Below, piece by piece: positions 21,253-32,219 of a stretch of DNA of 64,000 nucleotides; position 1 is the first letter of the stretch; every line of letters begins with the position of its first letter. Source of the stretch: Glebionis coronaria (lineage: Eukaryota > Streptophyta > Magnoliopsida > Asterales > Asteraceae); NCBI GenBank assembly GCA_025667525.1, contig CM046882.1:547596630-547660629 (forward strand), in the 5' to 3' direction. Made by a program: the position numbers and the translations under genes. Below the pieces are notes generated by a model, which saw only the letters and a list, made by a program, of their open reading frames with translations, was not told where the DNA came from and searched no databases.

Positions 21253-22636
21253 ACTGTAAGAACTCGTATTTTTCACGATAATTTACTTATTATTTTATTC
21301 GTCCTTCTTGATTTTTACAATATGTTACTTGTTTCTTTTACTTTAAAAATACGTAAATCCTAAGAATTTTAAATTTCGTGTTTCCCCATTACGTGTTATA
21401 CATTTTATATAAGTAATAAGTTTTTATATATTCTAGTACCTCCTTTAGCCGAGTTATGATCCAAACTAGCCCTAAATACTAATTCGTAAATTTAAGTTAT
21501 ATCAAAAAATCAATTTTTCGGGTTTATGTCAAAACTAATAATCATTTTGTAAAAATTTTATAATATGTACATACGTTTATTAGTGATTATAATATTTTTA
21601 AAAACATTTATAAAATAGAGGGACTAAAATAATGATTGTTGAAAAGTTTAAATTATAACATCACTAACAACTAATTTAGACAAAAAAATATCAAACAATC
21701 TCTTTTCTTTCTCTCTTTTGGACGACAACCATAAGCACAAGAACACTATGATCAAAACTTATTCTAGCTAAATTATTTTGGTTTTTAGTGAGTATAATCA
21801 TTCCTTAACATATCTTCATAGTTTATTTTGACATGCAAGCTCATTTTCAAAATCTCATAATTTGAATATAATTCTTATGAAATGTTTATATTTATTTATG
21901 AATTAGTGTATTTTGGAGTAATCTATATGGTTTTACATTGTTAATTTTTTTTTATCAATTTTAGGGTTGGATCATAATTAAGGCGGTTTGGATACTTATA
22001 CTTGGAGGGAAAGGATTGAGCTTAAAATCTTATATTGTTTAGTCTTAAATTACTTATATAAAGGTATGTAAACCCTCTTTGATTATGTATTTCTATGATA
22101 TATTAAATTGTGATTTTTGTTAGTTAAAATGGATTGATCATGAAATTAAGTACATATGAGTTACCTACTGTTTTTCTACCTAAAATGAACATGGTTTGAG
22201 TGTATGATCAAGCGGTAGGCTTTGTCATAGATTTAGAACGATTTTGAGGTAGTTTGGACCAAATATAGGTGTTAGAAATGATGGAAATTGTTAGCTGATG
22301 TAAAGCAGACCATGGCATATTTTTCTACAGTTCTAAGTTGTATTTTGGGTTCAAAAATAGATTCCTTAGATATATATTGATTTTGGAGAGTTGGGTAGGC
22401 AATGGAAGTTCTCGGATGCAAAAGTTAAGTTCGTTTTATTAAAAGGGTCAAAACCGGGTAACGGGTCAAAAATGTGTAGTGGGACTTGAGTTAAAAATTT
22501 TATGGGTATTTTTATAGTTAGTTACAATAGGTCACTGTATTTTAAACCTCTAGTACTTGGAATCTCCTTAAAAGCTTTTACGATTAGTGTTTTTGTTTAA
22601 AACGACAAGTTTGAATGTAACGTGTAAATTTCTATT

Positions 22637-22765
22637 TCTAAAATTTATAGTCAGTCACTAAAAGTAAAATTCTCGTTGGTTGGTAAACTCTTATAAGTCA
22701 TATTTTCCCATTTTGAAAAGGTAAAGAAAATATCTTTCTGATGCAAAAAGGTTCAAACCTGCAGC
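22637..22765 (+). repeat. First copy (left part) of a 166-bp LTR tandem repeat
   Basis: The unit starts near TCTAAAATTTATAGTCAGTC and runs to the copia insertion point. Its remaining 42 bp lie at 56179-56220, beyond the copia element. Two more complete copies follow there. Confidence 0.8.
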
Positions 22766-23169
22766 TGTTAGCCTTAAAATATTGAGTCAAACAAGAATGT
22801 TCGGTCATATGTTTATATTGTAACATTTATTAGAACGTTGTAATAGTTAGTTAAAATAGTCGTGACATTACGTGCATGATGGCTAGCTTAAAAGGCCTCT
22901 TTCAAGGTACTAAGCGTTAATTCAAGCCCGACCCAATCAAACTATAGTCCATTAAGCCACATGTAGGCAAAGGCTATAAATACCCTTCCTAGCATGTTAG
23001 GAAGGGTGTTGATTGTCATTTTTCTTAATCTAATCTTCCCATAGTTTCACACACTTCTCTCTTCTTTCTCTCACTACTTTCTCTCACTATTTTCTCTCTC
23101 TAGAATTCATCTACTTCATCTATTTTCTTTCTTTCTTCCTTGCTTAATCATCACAAATCTGGGACAACA
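22766..23169 (+). repeat. 5' LTR of the copia element
   Basis: It runs from TGTTAGCC to GGGACAACA, 404 bp. A 9-bp-arm hairpin (CCCTTCCTA 22983-22991, TAGGAAGGG 22998-23006) sits just after the TATA box, about where transcription should start. The hairpin is nearly conserved in the 3' LTR. A CT-rich tract follows it. Confidence 0.93.
22974..22983 (+). promoter_or_regulatory. TATA box of the copia 5' LTR
   Basis: CTATAAATAC is present identically in the 3' LTR at 55991-56000. It is well placed to drive the genomic RNA. Confidence 0.75.
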
Positions 23170-23398
23170 ATTGGTATCAATCGCCATGGGGTAGTTTTGT
23201 AATTCGTTGTTGATACTCTACTTGGTTCGTGTGATTTACTCCTAAAATCATCTCGAATTCAAGATTTTTTATGTTTTCCATGCTCTAAATCTTGATATAA
23301 ATCTCCTACATAGTTGTGTTAGGGATTTGGTTGCTTTCGGTTGGTTAAAATCACGGATTTCTTGTAAAAAATCTCATTTTTTTTACCTAAAGTTTCGG

Positions 23399-23733
23399 AA
23401 CTGCACAGTTATTCCGACGGAATTCCATCGGAAAAGGGTTTTATATTCCGACAGTTATTCCGACGGAATTCCATCGGAAAAGGGTTTCTTATTCCGACGG
23501 TGATTCCGATAGTGATTCCGGCAGTTTTATTCCGACGGTGATTCCGATAGTGATTCCGACAACTCATATTCCAACAGTTATACATTCCGACAGCATTCCG
23601 ATACTACATTCCGACAGACATTCCGACAGAGTATTCCGACAGACATTCGGACAGAGTATTTCGACAGACATTCCGACAAAGTATTCCGACAGCTATTCTG
23701 ACAGAGTATTCTGATGGAGATTCCGATGCTATG
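23399..23733 (+). repeat. ATTCCGACAG minisatellite in the copia leader
   Basis: The stretch holds roughly two dozen variants of a 10- to 14-bp unit around ATTCCGACAG, including two near-identical longer blocks that begin TTATTCCGACGGAATTCCAT. It lies between PBS and gag, so it is part of the untranslated genomic RNA leader. ATTCCGACGGAAT-type units are also self-complementary. Confidence 0.9.
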
Positions 23734-24050
23734 TTTAGCTAAATTTTGTGTGAGTATTTTTTAGACTTAGCCACTATCTAGACTAGTTTCGGAATATCGT
23801 TTACACGAATATTAAAAAAAAAAGTTAAAATTTTCTCGTCAAGTAAATTCAATTTTTTTCCATACTAGTTTTAGGACATTTCTAGCTCGATATCAAAATT
23901 TGGCGATTACAAAACTTTTTGGTCTACCGTTTTATCGGACTGGGGAATTTATTGTCGGACTGAAGAAAAATTGCAATTTTCGGAATTTAAACCACAACAA
24001 CAATCACAACACATCTACTGATCCTTTTTCACTTCAACATTTTAAAGCTT

Positions 24051-24211
24051 ATCCCGAGAGTGCTCCTCACCCGAGGATCACTCTCTCCAGAGTTTGGTTT
24101 TTTTGGGGTGATAGTGGAAAAGTTGACAGATAAGTCACCCTTACTGCCAGGTTCCCCTGCGACTTCGTCTTCCGCTCATAAGTGATCCTCGGGTGAGGAG
24201 CACTCTCGGAT
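24051..24211. repeat. 31-bp inverted repeat just upstream of gag
   Basis: Left arm 24051-24082 and right arm 24181-24211 are complementary except for one extra base, with a 98-nt loop. The core is CTCCTCACCCGAGGATCACT. The right arm ends 35 bp before the gag ATG, so the genomic RNA could fold a strong stem there. Confidence 0.85.
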
Positions 24212-24246
24212 CGGACGCTGAGTCGGGGTTTGGTGAACCAACCATC

Positions 24247-25167
24247 ATGGAGGCGGGAAATAAAGAGAGACCACCAATGCTTGTGACCGGTCGATATGCA
24301 CAATGGCAATCACGTTTTATTCGATATCTTGATACTAAACCAAATGGTGATATTCTCCGACGGTGCATCAAAGAAGGACCCTATACTCTCACTACCATAA
24401 CCATTCCTGCAATTCCAGCAACCGACTCGACGATCGGTTCCGATGAGCAAACTATTGAGGAAACATATGAGAACACTTCGAAAGAGAAACGTGCTTGGAT
24501 TGATGCAGAGAAAGAAGCAATCTATTTGATTCTAAGTGGGATTGGGGATGATATTTACTCAACGGTTGATGCATGCTCTACTGCAAAAGAAACGTGGTTT
24601 GCCATTGAACGCTTGCAACATGGAGAATCACTTAACAAGCAAGATGTCAAAACTAACTTGTTTTGGAACTTTGGCAAGTTTACTTCATTGGATGGAGAAT
24701 CAATTGATTCATATTACTCAAGGTTCTACAAGATGATGAATGACATGACAAGAAACAATTTGCAAGTCTCCGCCATGCAAGTCAATGTGCAATTTCTACA
24801 ACAACTTCAACCAGAGTGGACACGCTTTGTAACTTTGGTGAAACAACAGAGTAAGTTAGACGAGGTCAACTATCACACACTCTTTGACATTTTGAAACAA
24901 TTTCAGAATGAGTCGAATGAACTTTAAGCTGAAAGGATAGCAAAGACTGCTAATCCACTTGCTTTGGTGTCTACCACTCAACACGTACAAGATCATCGCT
25001 CTCGTGCTTCAAAATCATACTCCACAACATCTTCCTCACCAAGATACTCCACTTCATCTAAGTATTCAGCTCCTACAAGATCACGAGACAAAGAACCAAG
25101 AGCACCATCACCATCACCATCACCTGAGCCATCATCTGAAGAGGACAGTGATGAAGAACTAGCTTAG
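24247..25167 (+). pseudogene. gag: copia gag, N-terminal part (UBN2-type capsid)
   Basis: This would be the capsid part of gag. The ATG chosen is the first true one (MEAGNKERPPMLVTGRYAQW); the frame is open further upstream without an ATG. Typical copia gag landmarks follow: WxxRFxRYLDTKPNG, a Trp-containing helix region, and LNKQDVKTNLFWNFGKF with YYSRFYKMMN. An in-frame TAA at 24925-24927 sits where relatives read through, followed by a Ser/Pro-rich stretch. A TAG at 25165-25167 replaces a probable Gln codon. Confidence 0.88.
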
Positions 25168-25179
25168 CAGGATAGGGAA

Positions 25180-26322
25180 ATGAAACAACAAATTGCTTTC
25201 ATTATGAAGACCTACAAGAAAATCTTCAAACCCACCAACAACAATCTTCGAACATCATCTAATACAAGGAATCAATATGTTGAGAGTCCTCGAAGGCATG
25301 ACACACGTAAACGTGATGAAAGTCCTCCTAGGTATGATCGACGTAATCCAACGCATGTTGACGGTTCTGCACGGTATGATCGACAAACTGCTAAGTATGA
25401 TACTCAGAGGATTGCTACTGTTGCTGGAAATAGGGAAACTATTGGTACTCAAGTGGTTCAGCAAAGTGGGATTCAATGCTTTAATTGTCAAGGTTATGGT
25501 CATATCGCAAAGGAATGTAGAAAGCCAAAACGAGTTAGGGATTCTGGTTATCATAAGGAAAAGATGTTGCTTTTCAAGAAGATGGAAGCTGGGGTTAAAT
25601 TGTCGGCTGAGGAAGGAGCAATGTTTGATGATACTGATGATGAAGCATCCGACCAAGAACTAGAAGCACATTACTCGTACCTGGCAAAGGTTGAAGAAGT
25701 TCTCAACGTCACTAAAGATGACAATGGTCCTATCTTTGATACTGAGCCAATCGATAAGGTACACACTAAAGAGGAATATAATGTGCTTGGTAATACTCAT
25801 AAGCATTGTGAGCTAACCAAAGCCATTAATGACACATGTATGATGGAAACGGTTGATAGCAATACCACACCCAATTCATCAGACATGTGCAATAATGAGT
25901 CTGAGGATGATCAACATGCAAATGAGTATGATGATGATGAGGAGCGTATTGCACTTGTTAACTTAATTGCTTCTTTACAAAACGATGTCAAAGAAACTAG
26001 AAAAAGTCAAAAGCAATTAAAGAAGGCAAACGCTACGCTCACTCAAAATTTTGAAGAATGCAAAGCTACTATAATTAAATCTAGTGAGACCATTGATAGC
26101 TACAGAGCTCAGCTTCTTCAAAAGACCAATGAGATTGAGGGGTACAAAGGATGTTTAATTAACATCAAAAAGGACAATTATCAACAAAAATATAACAAAA
26201 CTCTTAAGCTTCTAGAACAAGAGAAACGTAATTATAACACCTCTTTGAGTACTGAACGTCACAAAACGTATCTTGCTACCACTAAAGTCAATGAGTTAAC
26301 TCAAGTAAATGGTTTTCTTTAA
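25180..26322 (+). pseudogene. gag: copia gag, nucleocapsid zinc knuckle and start of coiled-coil spacer
   Basis: This is in the same frame as the preceding gag piece. IFKPTNNNLRTSSNTRNQ precedes charged Arg/Tyr/Asp-rich repeats (RYDRRNP, RYDRQTA). A CCHC knuckle CFNCQGYGHIAKEC then binds the genomic RNA in active relatives. Downstream, GYHKEKMLLFKKMEAG and LEAHYSYLAK are typical of this Asteraceae group. The rest is acidic, then strongly coiled-coil. It ends at a TAA in a Gln/Lys-type position. Confidence 0.88.
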
Positions 26323-27548
26323 GAGGATAAAACTAAACTTGTTAATGAAAAGAAAGTTGTGGTTGAAAAGATGGAAAAGGATTTCAAAACTAAACAAGCG
26401 AATGACATCGACAAAATGGTGGAACTTGAAATGCAAATTGATTTTTACAAGAAAATTGTTTACAAAACTAATCAATCAATTCAAACCATGAGAATGTTGG
26501 CACCTCGTTCGTTTTTCAAGGATAGACCTAGTTTTGCAAATCCTAAGTACCTTTAGCAAGCTCAATCTGAGAATCAGCACTTATATCTTGATGAGTCCCA
26601 ATGGATCGATCTTGATTGTCTTGGCATTAGGCCCGATAGTGAAGAGACAAACAATTTGGAAGAAGAGAGTAGACCAAAAGTTAATAAAGAATTTGTTAAA
26701 ACATATAATTATGCTTATGAAAACAGTCTTTATGGTCTTTTCTAACCGCAAACACAGAAGACTCGTGAGCAAATATTTTTTGAATGTGAACAAATCAGAA
26801 TTAAATGGAGACAAGCTTTTGCCACTAAGAAAACTAATGTTTCAAAATTTATTGAGTACTTGCCATATAAAGCTTCTGTAAGCAAGAGTAAGCAAGCACT
26901 TAGTATTCTCAAGAGTAACATTGAAAATTTCAAAAAATTTGTTGATGATGACTGGAAAAAACGTTAACTTTTGAAAGGAAACAAAGAAATTCCTCACGAT
27001 ATAACTGTGCTTGTGAAAAGTATTTTGATTCCGCTTGCGGAAAGAACGCAAAAACATATTTTGGAATTTGAAACATTAATCAAGCAAGAAATGTTTGATG
27101 ATTTGAAATATGTGGAATCTCTTGAACAAGAAGTGAACGACCAACAACCTGAAAGAGACGAGTTTTCTACAACATGTGATCTACTCTTACACGAATATCT
27201 CTCAAAAGATATTATGTGTGTTTATGTTCATCTTGTGCTGATACTGATGAATATTCTGATGTTGCATGCAAATATCTTGATCAAGTCAAAGAGTGTGAAC
27301 GTCTTGAAACTGAGCTTTCGAATAAAGTTGACCAAAAAGAGTTTTTGTTACTTCAACATAGATATGATTATCTTCAAAAACATTGTCACTCACTTGAACT
27401 TGCTTTGCAAAAGAAAGTTGGCAGTTTTTCAAATGATACACCTTTGGAAGTAAAATTATCTGAGTCATGTCGATTACTAAACGAAAAATGTCTTGATATT
27501 TTAGATTTGGAAGCTCAGTTACAAGAAAAAGACATAGCAATAGCATAG
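26323..27548 (+). pseudogene. copia gag-pol coiled-coil spacer, multiply broken
   Basis: The frame continues with stops at 26554, 26743 and 26966, then a frameshift near 27215. Readable blocks include APRSFFKDRPSFANPKYL, LNLYLDESQWIDLD-like text, a Lys/Glu-rich region, ILIPLAERTQKHILEFETLI, and, in the shifted frame, CKYLDQVKECERLETELSNK with LEAQLQEKDIAIA. This long heptad-rich region between nucleocapsid and protease is unusual for copia elements in general but typical of this Asteraceae group. Its function is not known. Confidence 0.8.
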
Positions 27549-28537
27549 TTCAAGAAACTCGTTGCTAAGATGAGGGGGGGGGGGGGGAAGTTGTGGAACC
27601 TAGCGTTAAGAACCTGTTGTTAGACAACCTAATGACTCTAAAGTGAATAGATCCTCTATCTTGGGAAAAACATCTGCTTTCTCAAATTCCTCGTTTGCAA
27701 AACCTGTGTTTGCCCCCAAGATGGATGGAAAGGAAAGGTTACCACATACTCAACCCATAAGGAATACTGTAGCACCAAGCGTTAAGCACAATAATGTGAT
27801 TAAACCAGGGATGTATAGAATGACCACTAAACCCACAAATAAAGTTATTCAATCACCTCAGACTTCTAGAAACACTAATACTCGTTTGTCTTCTACTACA
27901 GGAGTAGTCTCCACTGCTAGTGTTAGCCGGCCTCAGCTTAAGAGCACTCAAGTGAATGATAAGGTCTGGAAACACAAGAGTCTAGGGAAGATGAAGGAAG
28001 TAGAAGAACACCCTAGGAATTTGAATGTTTTTAAGAATAAAAAGTTTGTAATCGCGTGTAATGACGATTTGGATGCTTTGAATGATTTGAATGCTTTGAA
28101 TGTTAAATTTGTTTGTGTCAAATGTGGAAAATGTGCTAATGCTAATCATTCTATGTGTGCTATGAATAATGTCAAAGGCGTAGATACTAGAACTAAGAAG
28201 CAAGTTGCGATGCCTATTAGTGCTAGTAAACCCAAACGCAAAGTGAACTATTCTGGTGCAACCCCCACTAAGAAAAGTAATGCATCAGACTCCACCACTA
28301 AGAACCCTAGAAGCAGAATTAGGGAATTATATGAGTCTGCTAGCAAGTCTTAGAAATGGTGGTTTGCTAATCAATGTCCTCCATGATATAAATAGATGCC
28401 TAAAGTTAGGACAGAAACTGTGACAACGAGTGTTAGTATGCCTTTAAATGTTGCTAAGGACACTAATGATTCTACAATCACAACTACTGTGGTATCTAAT
28501 TTAGCAAATGCTCCATCATGTTCTAACTCTTCTGTAG
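27549..28537 (+). pseudogene. copia linker region before protease
   Basis: It starts with a G14 homopolymer (27575-27588). An open stretch follows: SSILGKTSAFSNSSFAKPVF, VIKPGMYRMTTKPTNKV, a CVKCGKC...H...C motif resembling a small zinc site, and ATPTKKSNASDS. The family's WKWWIxxQCPSGYKW signature is present but cut by stops: TAG, then KWWFANQCPP, then TGA and TAG (about 28351-28396). Confidence 0.8.
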
Positions 28538-29486
28538 GTGATACAAATAATTCTCTTCATACTGGACTCCGGATGCACGAAGCACATGATGGGGAATCTC
28601 AAGCTTCTAATTAACTTCGTGGAGAAGTTCCTGGGTACGGTCCGATTCGGAAATGATCAATTTAAACCGATCCTAGGATATGGAGATTTTGTTCAGGGGA
28701 ATATCACGATAAAAAGGGTATACTATTTCGAAGGGCTCAATCACAATCTTTTCTCGGTTAGTCAATTATGTGATGCAGATTTGGAAGTTGCTTTCAGAAA
28801 GAAGACATGTTTTGTTCGTGATTATGATGGGAATGATTTACTCACCGATTCACGGAATACAGATCTTTACACAATTTCACTACAAGACACAAATTCATCA
28901 ACTCCAATTTGCTTCATGGCTAAAGCTTCAACGACTCGGGCATGGTTATGGCATCAACGTCTTTCTCATCTTAACTTTGATACCATAAACTTGCTTTCCA
29001 AGAAAGATATTATGAGAGGCCTTCCTAGCTTGAAATTCATCAAAGATCATCTTTGTTCTTCTTGTGAGCTTTGTAAAGCTAAACGAAGTAGCTTTAAGAC
29101 AAAGACTACACCAATCTCTAAAGGACGATTAGATCTTCTTCATATAGATTTGTGTGGTCCCATGCGTGTTCAAAGTATCAATGGGAAGAAATATGTTATG
29201 GTAATTGTCGATGATTACTCAAGGTACACATGGACTCACTTCTTGAGGTCCAAGGATGAAACACCTGAAGTTCTCATCACCTTCCTTAAACTGATACAAC
29301 GTGGTCTTCAAGCTCAAATAAAAGTGGTTCGTACTGACAGAGGCACAGAACTTTTGAATTCAACTCTGAGGAATTATTTTGAAGTTGAAGGAATTAAACA
29401 TGAAACATCTATTGCTCGAACACCCGAACAAAACGGCGTTGTTAAAAGACGAAACCGTACTTTAGTTGAGGCTGCTCGAACATTAT
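28538..29486 (+). pseudogene. pol: copia protease and integrase N-terminal/core, catalytic Glu lost
   Basis: The aspartic protease active site DSG is at 28565 (LDSGCTKHMMGN). GAG-pre-integrase follows (FEGLNHNLFSVSQLCDADLE). The integrase zinc site is complete: His139, His144, Cys173 and Cys176, counting from 28538. The core has Asp204 (HIDLCGP) and Asp267 (VRTDRGTE). The third residue of the D,D35E triad, normally Glu in NGVVERRNRT, is Lys303 here (29444-29446). The frame is open over 316 codons until element A interrupts it after EAARTLL. Confidence 0.93.
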
Positions 29487-32219
29487 TGTAACACCCCACT
29501 TGGATAAGTGGACCGTTACGTGTATTTATGGCGTGTCATCAAAGCATAAGGTAAATGTCCTAAAACATTAACTAATCATAGAGGAAATACCGGAGTCAAA
29601 CATCGGCAATCCAAACATAAGCCCAAAACATGAAAATAAAATACTGAATAAAAGGACTAAACAATGTCCAAATAAGCGGAATAATGTAAGGAATGCATAA
29701 AGTAAGAAGTCTGGATAGCTTCCATCCAAATGCACATGCTCTTAGAATCCTAAAAGCGTCCTGGTGTACCTGCCGTTAGAACATGAAAGAACTACGGCTG
29801 AGCATAACGCTCAGTGAACGGATATGAAACATGATAAGGAATTACTGAAATGCAGTAGATGATAAATACTGAAGCTGTAAGACTAATAAGAAGAGTTGCA
29901 GCGGAAAATCTGTGTATAATCTGTAAAGTCTGATTTGTAAATAATAAAGCTGAATCGTTATCTGATAAATCTGAAAACATGCATTTACTGTATTTTAATT
30001 GCCAAGAGCTTATATAGGTCATGTGCTGTAACAACTGTTGCATGAATACATAGAGGGGTGACCTCATCATGCTGTAGAGGGGTGACCTCTAAATAACTGT
30101 GCTGGGTGGAGGGATCAGCTCCAATGTGAAGGATGTAGAGCACACACCACATTCACCTGCTAAACTGTAAACTGTAGCCTAGGATGCATCCATACGCCCC
30201 ACTAATAATACTGATAAAATGGCCAAGCTGAGCTGAGTGGGACGATGCAGGATATCACTCTCCTGCATGTGAGTCACGACACCGGTGCCTCTAGTGCCGT
30301 GGTTACGGTACCTCCGTAACTAGTACATAAACTAATCATGCTTGTATATAATGCTCAGGCAATTTATTTTATTATTAACATGATTTCTGATAAGCTTAAA
30401 CATATAATGGGAAAGCATTTGGCTGCAGACGGGGAACCCTAATCATGTATAGGAAAGAAAGTCCTTACTGAAAGGACGGAAATACGTACCTTGTGTCCAG
30501 TAATGAAATAAGAATGAAAGCTGAAGGATCGATTCTGACTTCATGGTTACTACATAAATAACGTACGCGAAAATAAGTTAACTGATTACTGTTTACTATT
30601 ATCTATTTTCATATGTTCTTAGTTTAATTTATTTTATTCTTACTACTGTTTATATATAATCTGATTAATCTGCTTGTCTGGTGTATAATCTGATAACCTG
30701 ACTGATCTTTAAATGTTTACTGATTAGTATATACTTATTGATGGTCACTGTGTATTATATTGTGTTCCAATGATCCCGATATTACTATAAATAGTAACCT
30801 GTTGTAAACGGAAAGTTTCCTAAAATGGAAAGATTTCCTATTTAGTTTCTTGAAATAAATTATTAATTAAATCATAATTTAAATCCGACTTTTAATTAGT
30901 TAAAAGACAAAGTTAAAATCAATGTAGTCTTACTAATTATATAAATAAAATAACAATATTTTTAACTCTATTTTTTTTTAAACTTTTTTATAAAATGATT
31001 TAACCATACTTAAATAATTCCCACTGTTTTCTTAAGTTCCCACTGCTTGCATTTTTTTCCCACTGTTTGCTTAAGTTCCCACTGCTAGTGTAGTGGTTCC
31101 CACTGCTAGTGCAGTGGTTCCCACTGCTAGTGCTTCTGACAGACCCAAACACACCCTTATTGCTGAATTAATCCCAAACACCCCCACTGCTATTCTTTTA
31201 CTCACTGTTTCATTAACAACACCCCTGATGGGGTTTCCCCTTTTGCTGCCGACCATAGGAACCACCAGCGCATCCTTGTGGGTCGCGGTTGGTCTCCAAT
31301 AACCACCACCACCGAGAGTTTTTAACTCTCGGTTTGTTACTGCTGGTCCGAATCGCCCGAATCGCCCCACTATGGGGTTGTGGTCACTCGCGGCCGACAG
31401 AAAGGGTCACCGAGACCCTTAATCTCGGTTTCTGTGCGAACATAGAATCAACCCGACACCCTTATATAATTTCGTGGATAAACAAACAGAAAAAGAAAAA
31501 AAAAGGATGATTGGATTTACCTTGATTCGTGTGACAGGGATTTAATGACCCCTTGTTGTTGTTGTTCGTCGGCAGGAAAAAGGAAAAAGAAGGAACAACG
31601 ATCCCCCCTTTTTTTTTGTCTTTTTGTGTCGGCAGGAGCAAACACACAACCCTAATTTCTTTTTTTTGTCCGATTGAGGAGAAAGGAGGGGGGTAACCCG
31701 TTTTTCTTTGTGCTCATGGGCTTGAGCCCAATATCTTTCTTTCTTTTTTTTTTTTTAAACCGGCCCAAAAGAAACTAGTACCAAAAAGCTTTAATTTTCG
31801 TTTCGATAAAACGTATAACTTGCGTGTTCGTGTTTTAAATTCGTCATGTATTTATTTAATTTCCTGAATGAAAATAATACTGCAAACTTACGCGATACTG
31901 AATAGCTTGTATTTAATTATTAACTAGTAATAATTATTTTTCTAAATAATTAATCACGTCCCGATTTTAATTAAAACTGAGACTGCGCGATTCCTGATAA
32001 TGTTTAATTGTTTTTGTAAAATAAATAATTCAGCCGTAATATTTTCTGAGACTAAATACTTATTATCTGAATAAATATTATCTGTAATATTTAAATAAAC
32101 TGGGATAGCGTATTTAATTTCTGCGTTTATATTTCTGTCTAATAATTAATACTTATATAGTTTATTAATATTAACCGCGTATTTAAATATTCTGATTTTT
32201 TTTAAATACGGGTTTTACA
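29487..32219 (-). repeat. Element A 3' LTR (left copy)
   Basis: In plus orientation it runs from TGTAACACCC to GGGTTTTACA, 2733 bp. Its minus-strand promoter is probably ATTATATAAGGG (31461-31472). The first 1.0 kb matches element B's LTR; the remainder does not. A short tandem GTTCCCACTGCTAGTGCA occurs about three times (31075-31135). A minus-strand 99-codon frame over it repeats ALAVGTT; I do not consider it a proven gene. Confidence 0.92.

Noticed and set aside
25108..25132. CATCAC-type run as a CRISPR-like or satellite repeat
   Set aside because: It is a short Ser/Pro codon repeat within gag, with no spacer structure. CRISPR arrays do not occur in nuclear plant DNA.
27575..27588. G14 run as a G-quadruplex or regulatory element
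   Set aside because: A single homopolymer, like C13 at 54477-54489 and G11 at 11246-11256. More simply explained by slippage or sequencing error, and it may itself cause a false frameshift.
29792..30070. Minus-strand frames of 60-90 codons repeated at 37054, 40761 and 49533
   Set aside because: These are the shared R/U5 part of the LTRs of elements A and B. Conservation follows from LTR homology, not coding.
31071..31560. Captured host gene promoter in element A's LTR, because of its higher GC content
   Set aside because: The TATA box, leader and GC-richer segment are normal for an LTR promoter, and nothing recognisable as a host gene was read there.
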